From the NCBI GenBank assembly GCA_014860005.1, contig JACZKP010000036.1, forward strand, positions 1-24,937: a stretch of DNA of 24,937 nucleotides, given 5' to 3'. How positions within the stretch are numbered: the stretch's first letter is position 1; every line of letters begins with the position of its first letter. Under the pieces are notes generated by a model that was given only the letters and a program-made list of their open reading frames with translations, had not been told where the DNA came from and did not search any database. Shown piece by piece: positions 24,446 to 24,937 of the stretch. The DNA is from Verrucomicrobiota bacterium (lineage in GTDB: Bacteria; Verrucomicrobiota; Verrucomicrobiae; Limisphaerales; UBA11358). The position numbers were made by a program, and so were the translations under genes.

Positions 24446-24937
24446 CTAAAATGCCGAGATCATCACGACAAGAACCTGAAGTTGTCCAATTGCTAACCCA
24501 AATTTCATGGATGGGGCGGGGACGGAAGTGCAAGGCGTTGATTTGCAGGTCAACGATCCCAAAGGTCTCCACTGTAGTTTTGACTTCGTCTCTCGGGTTC
24601 TGAGGGCCGCCACCGTCTGCGCGGAGCGAATCCGCGGCGGGGGTTGCGGCGGCAATTCCCACCCCAGCTTCTCCAACACCAAGCGCTGCTCCGGTTCGGG
24701 CTGCGTGTAGCGCGGCATCACCAGTTCGCGTCCGTCGGCCAGCGGCAGATGCACGTCGAGCATCAGAATGCCCGAAAGGATCGCCAGCACTTCCCGCGGC
24801 GTCAGGCCCGGCGCGTGCGCTTCCAATCGCTTGCGCAAGGTGACCTGCAAACAATACGCCAGAAAGCACACCACAATGTGCGCCTCGATCCGTGGCTCGA
24901 CGTGGTGGCGGATCGGACGCAGATGCAGATCGCTCTT
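24446..24937 (-). mobile_element. IS1634-family transposase, C-terminal part (runs off window)
   Basis: The minus-strand frame is open from the window end and reads RPIRHHVEPRIEAHIVVCF, LAYCLQVTLRKRLEAHAPGL, TPREVLAILSGILMLDVHLP, then RYTQPEPEQRLVLEKLGW and LPPQPPPRI. This is the typical end of IS1634 (IS4-superfamily) DDE transposases; the catalytic residues lie upstream, outside the window. About 45 residues after PPPRI have no family resemblance and may be read-through towards the IS end. The stop is TAG at 24446-24448, and TGTCCCACTA nearby is a candidate terminal repeat. Whether the element is intact cannot be judged here. Confidence 0.85.

Noticed and set aside
1..24937. CRISPR array, tRNA or rRNA genes
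   Set aside because: No regularly spaced direct repeats of the right size and no tRNA- or rRNA-like sequence were seen on reading the window, though I could not run a dedicated search.

Overview
The window is GC-rich bacterial DNA. It most resembles an environmental member of the Verrucomicrobiota (Pedosphaera/Limisphaerales-like) or a relative in the PVC group. The clues are an ECF sigma factor of the 'FATTHWSVVL' type next to a Ser/Thr kinase–WD40 protein, several very large secreted proteins, bacterial thrombospondin-type-3 calcium repeats, and large SpvB/RHS proteins. This placement is inferred from protein style only; there is no rRNA or other taxonomic marker in the window.

Layout. (1) Positions 1-930 hold the C-terminal part of a sigma-54 activator on the minus strand that has lost its Walker A, Walker B and GAFTGA regions. 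(2) Positions 1024-4979 hold an ECF sigma factor followed by a membrane Ser/Thr kinase with a WD40 propeller, a typical signalling pair. (3) Positions 5192-23720 are a compact run of five plus-strand genes with gaps of 15, 38, 25 and 7 nt, each with a signal-peptide-like N-terminus. They encode a TSP3-repeat protein, a 593-residue protein with 'GWN' modules, a 2368-residue protein (seven-bladed FG-type propeller, long helical region, possible Tc-toxin A C-terminus), a short RHS tip protein ending in a metzincin-like metallopeptidase domain, and a 2305-residue SpvB/TcdB-middle/RHS fusion. (4) Positions 23721-24937 are a scrap zone: a minus-strand terminator, two pieces of another RHS-gene copy in opposite orientations, a broken GIY-YIG fragment, and the 3' end of an IS1634-family transposase that runs off the window.

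Main interpretation. The five-gene run looks like a secreted cousin of the insecticidal Tc (ABC) toxin complexes. The 16803-23720 protein has the TcB plus TcC layout in one chain. The 8032-15138 protein has the size and, by eye, a C-terminal region resembling TcA. The 15164-16795 protein is a spare RHS tip with a different effector. Unlike classical Tc proteins, all appear to carry Sec signals. The TcB/TcC assignment rests on well-recognised domains. The TcA assignment and the idea that the five products form one machine are inference.
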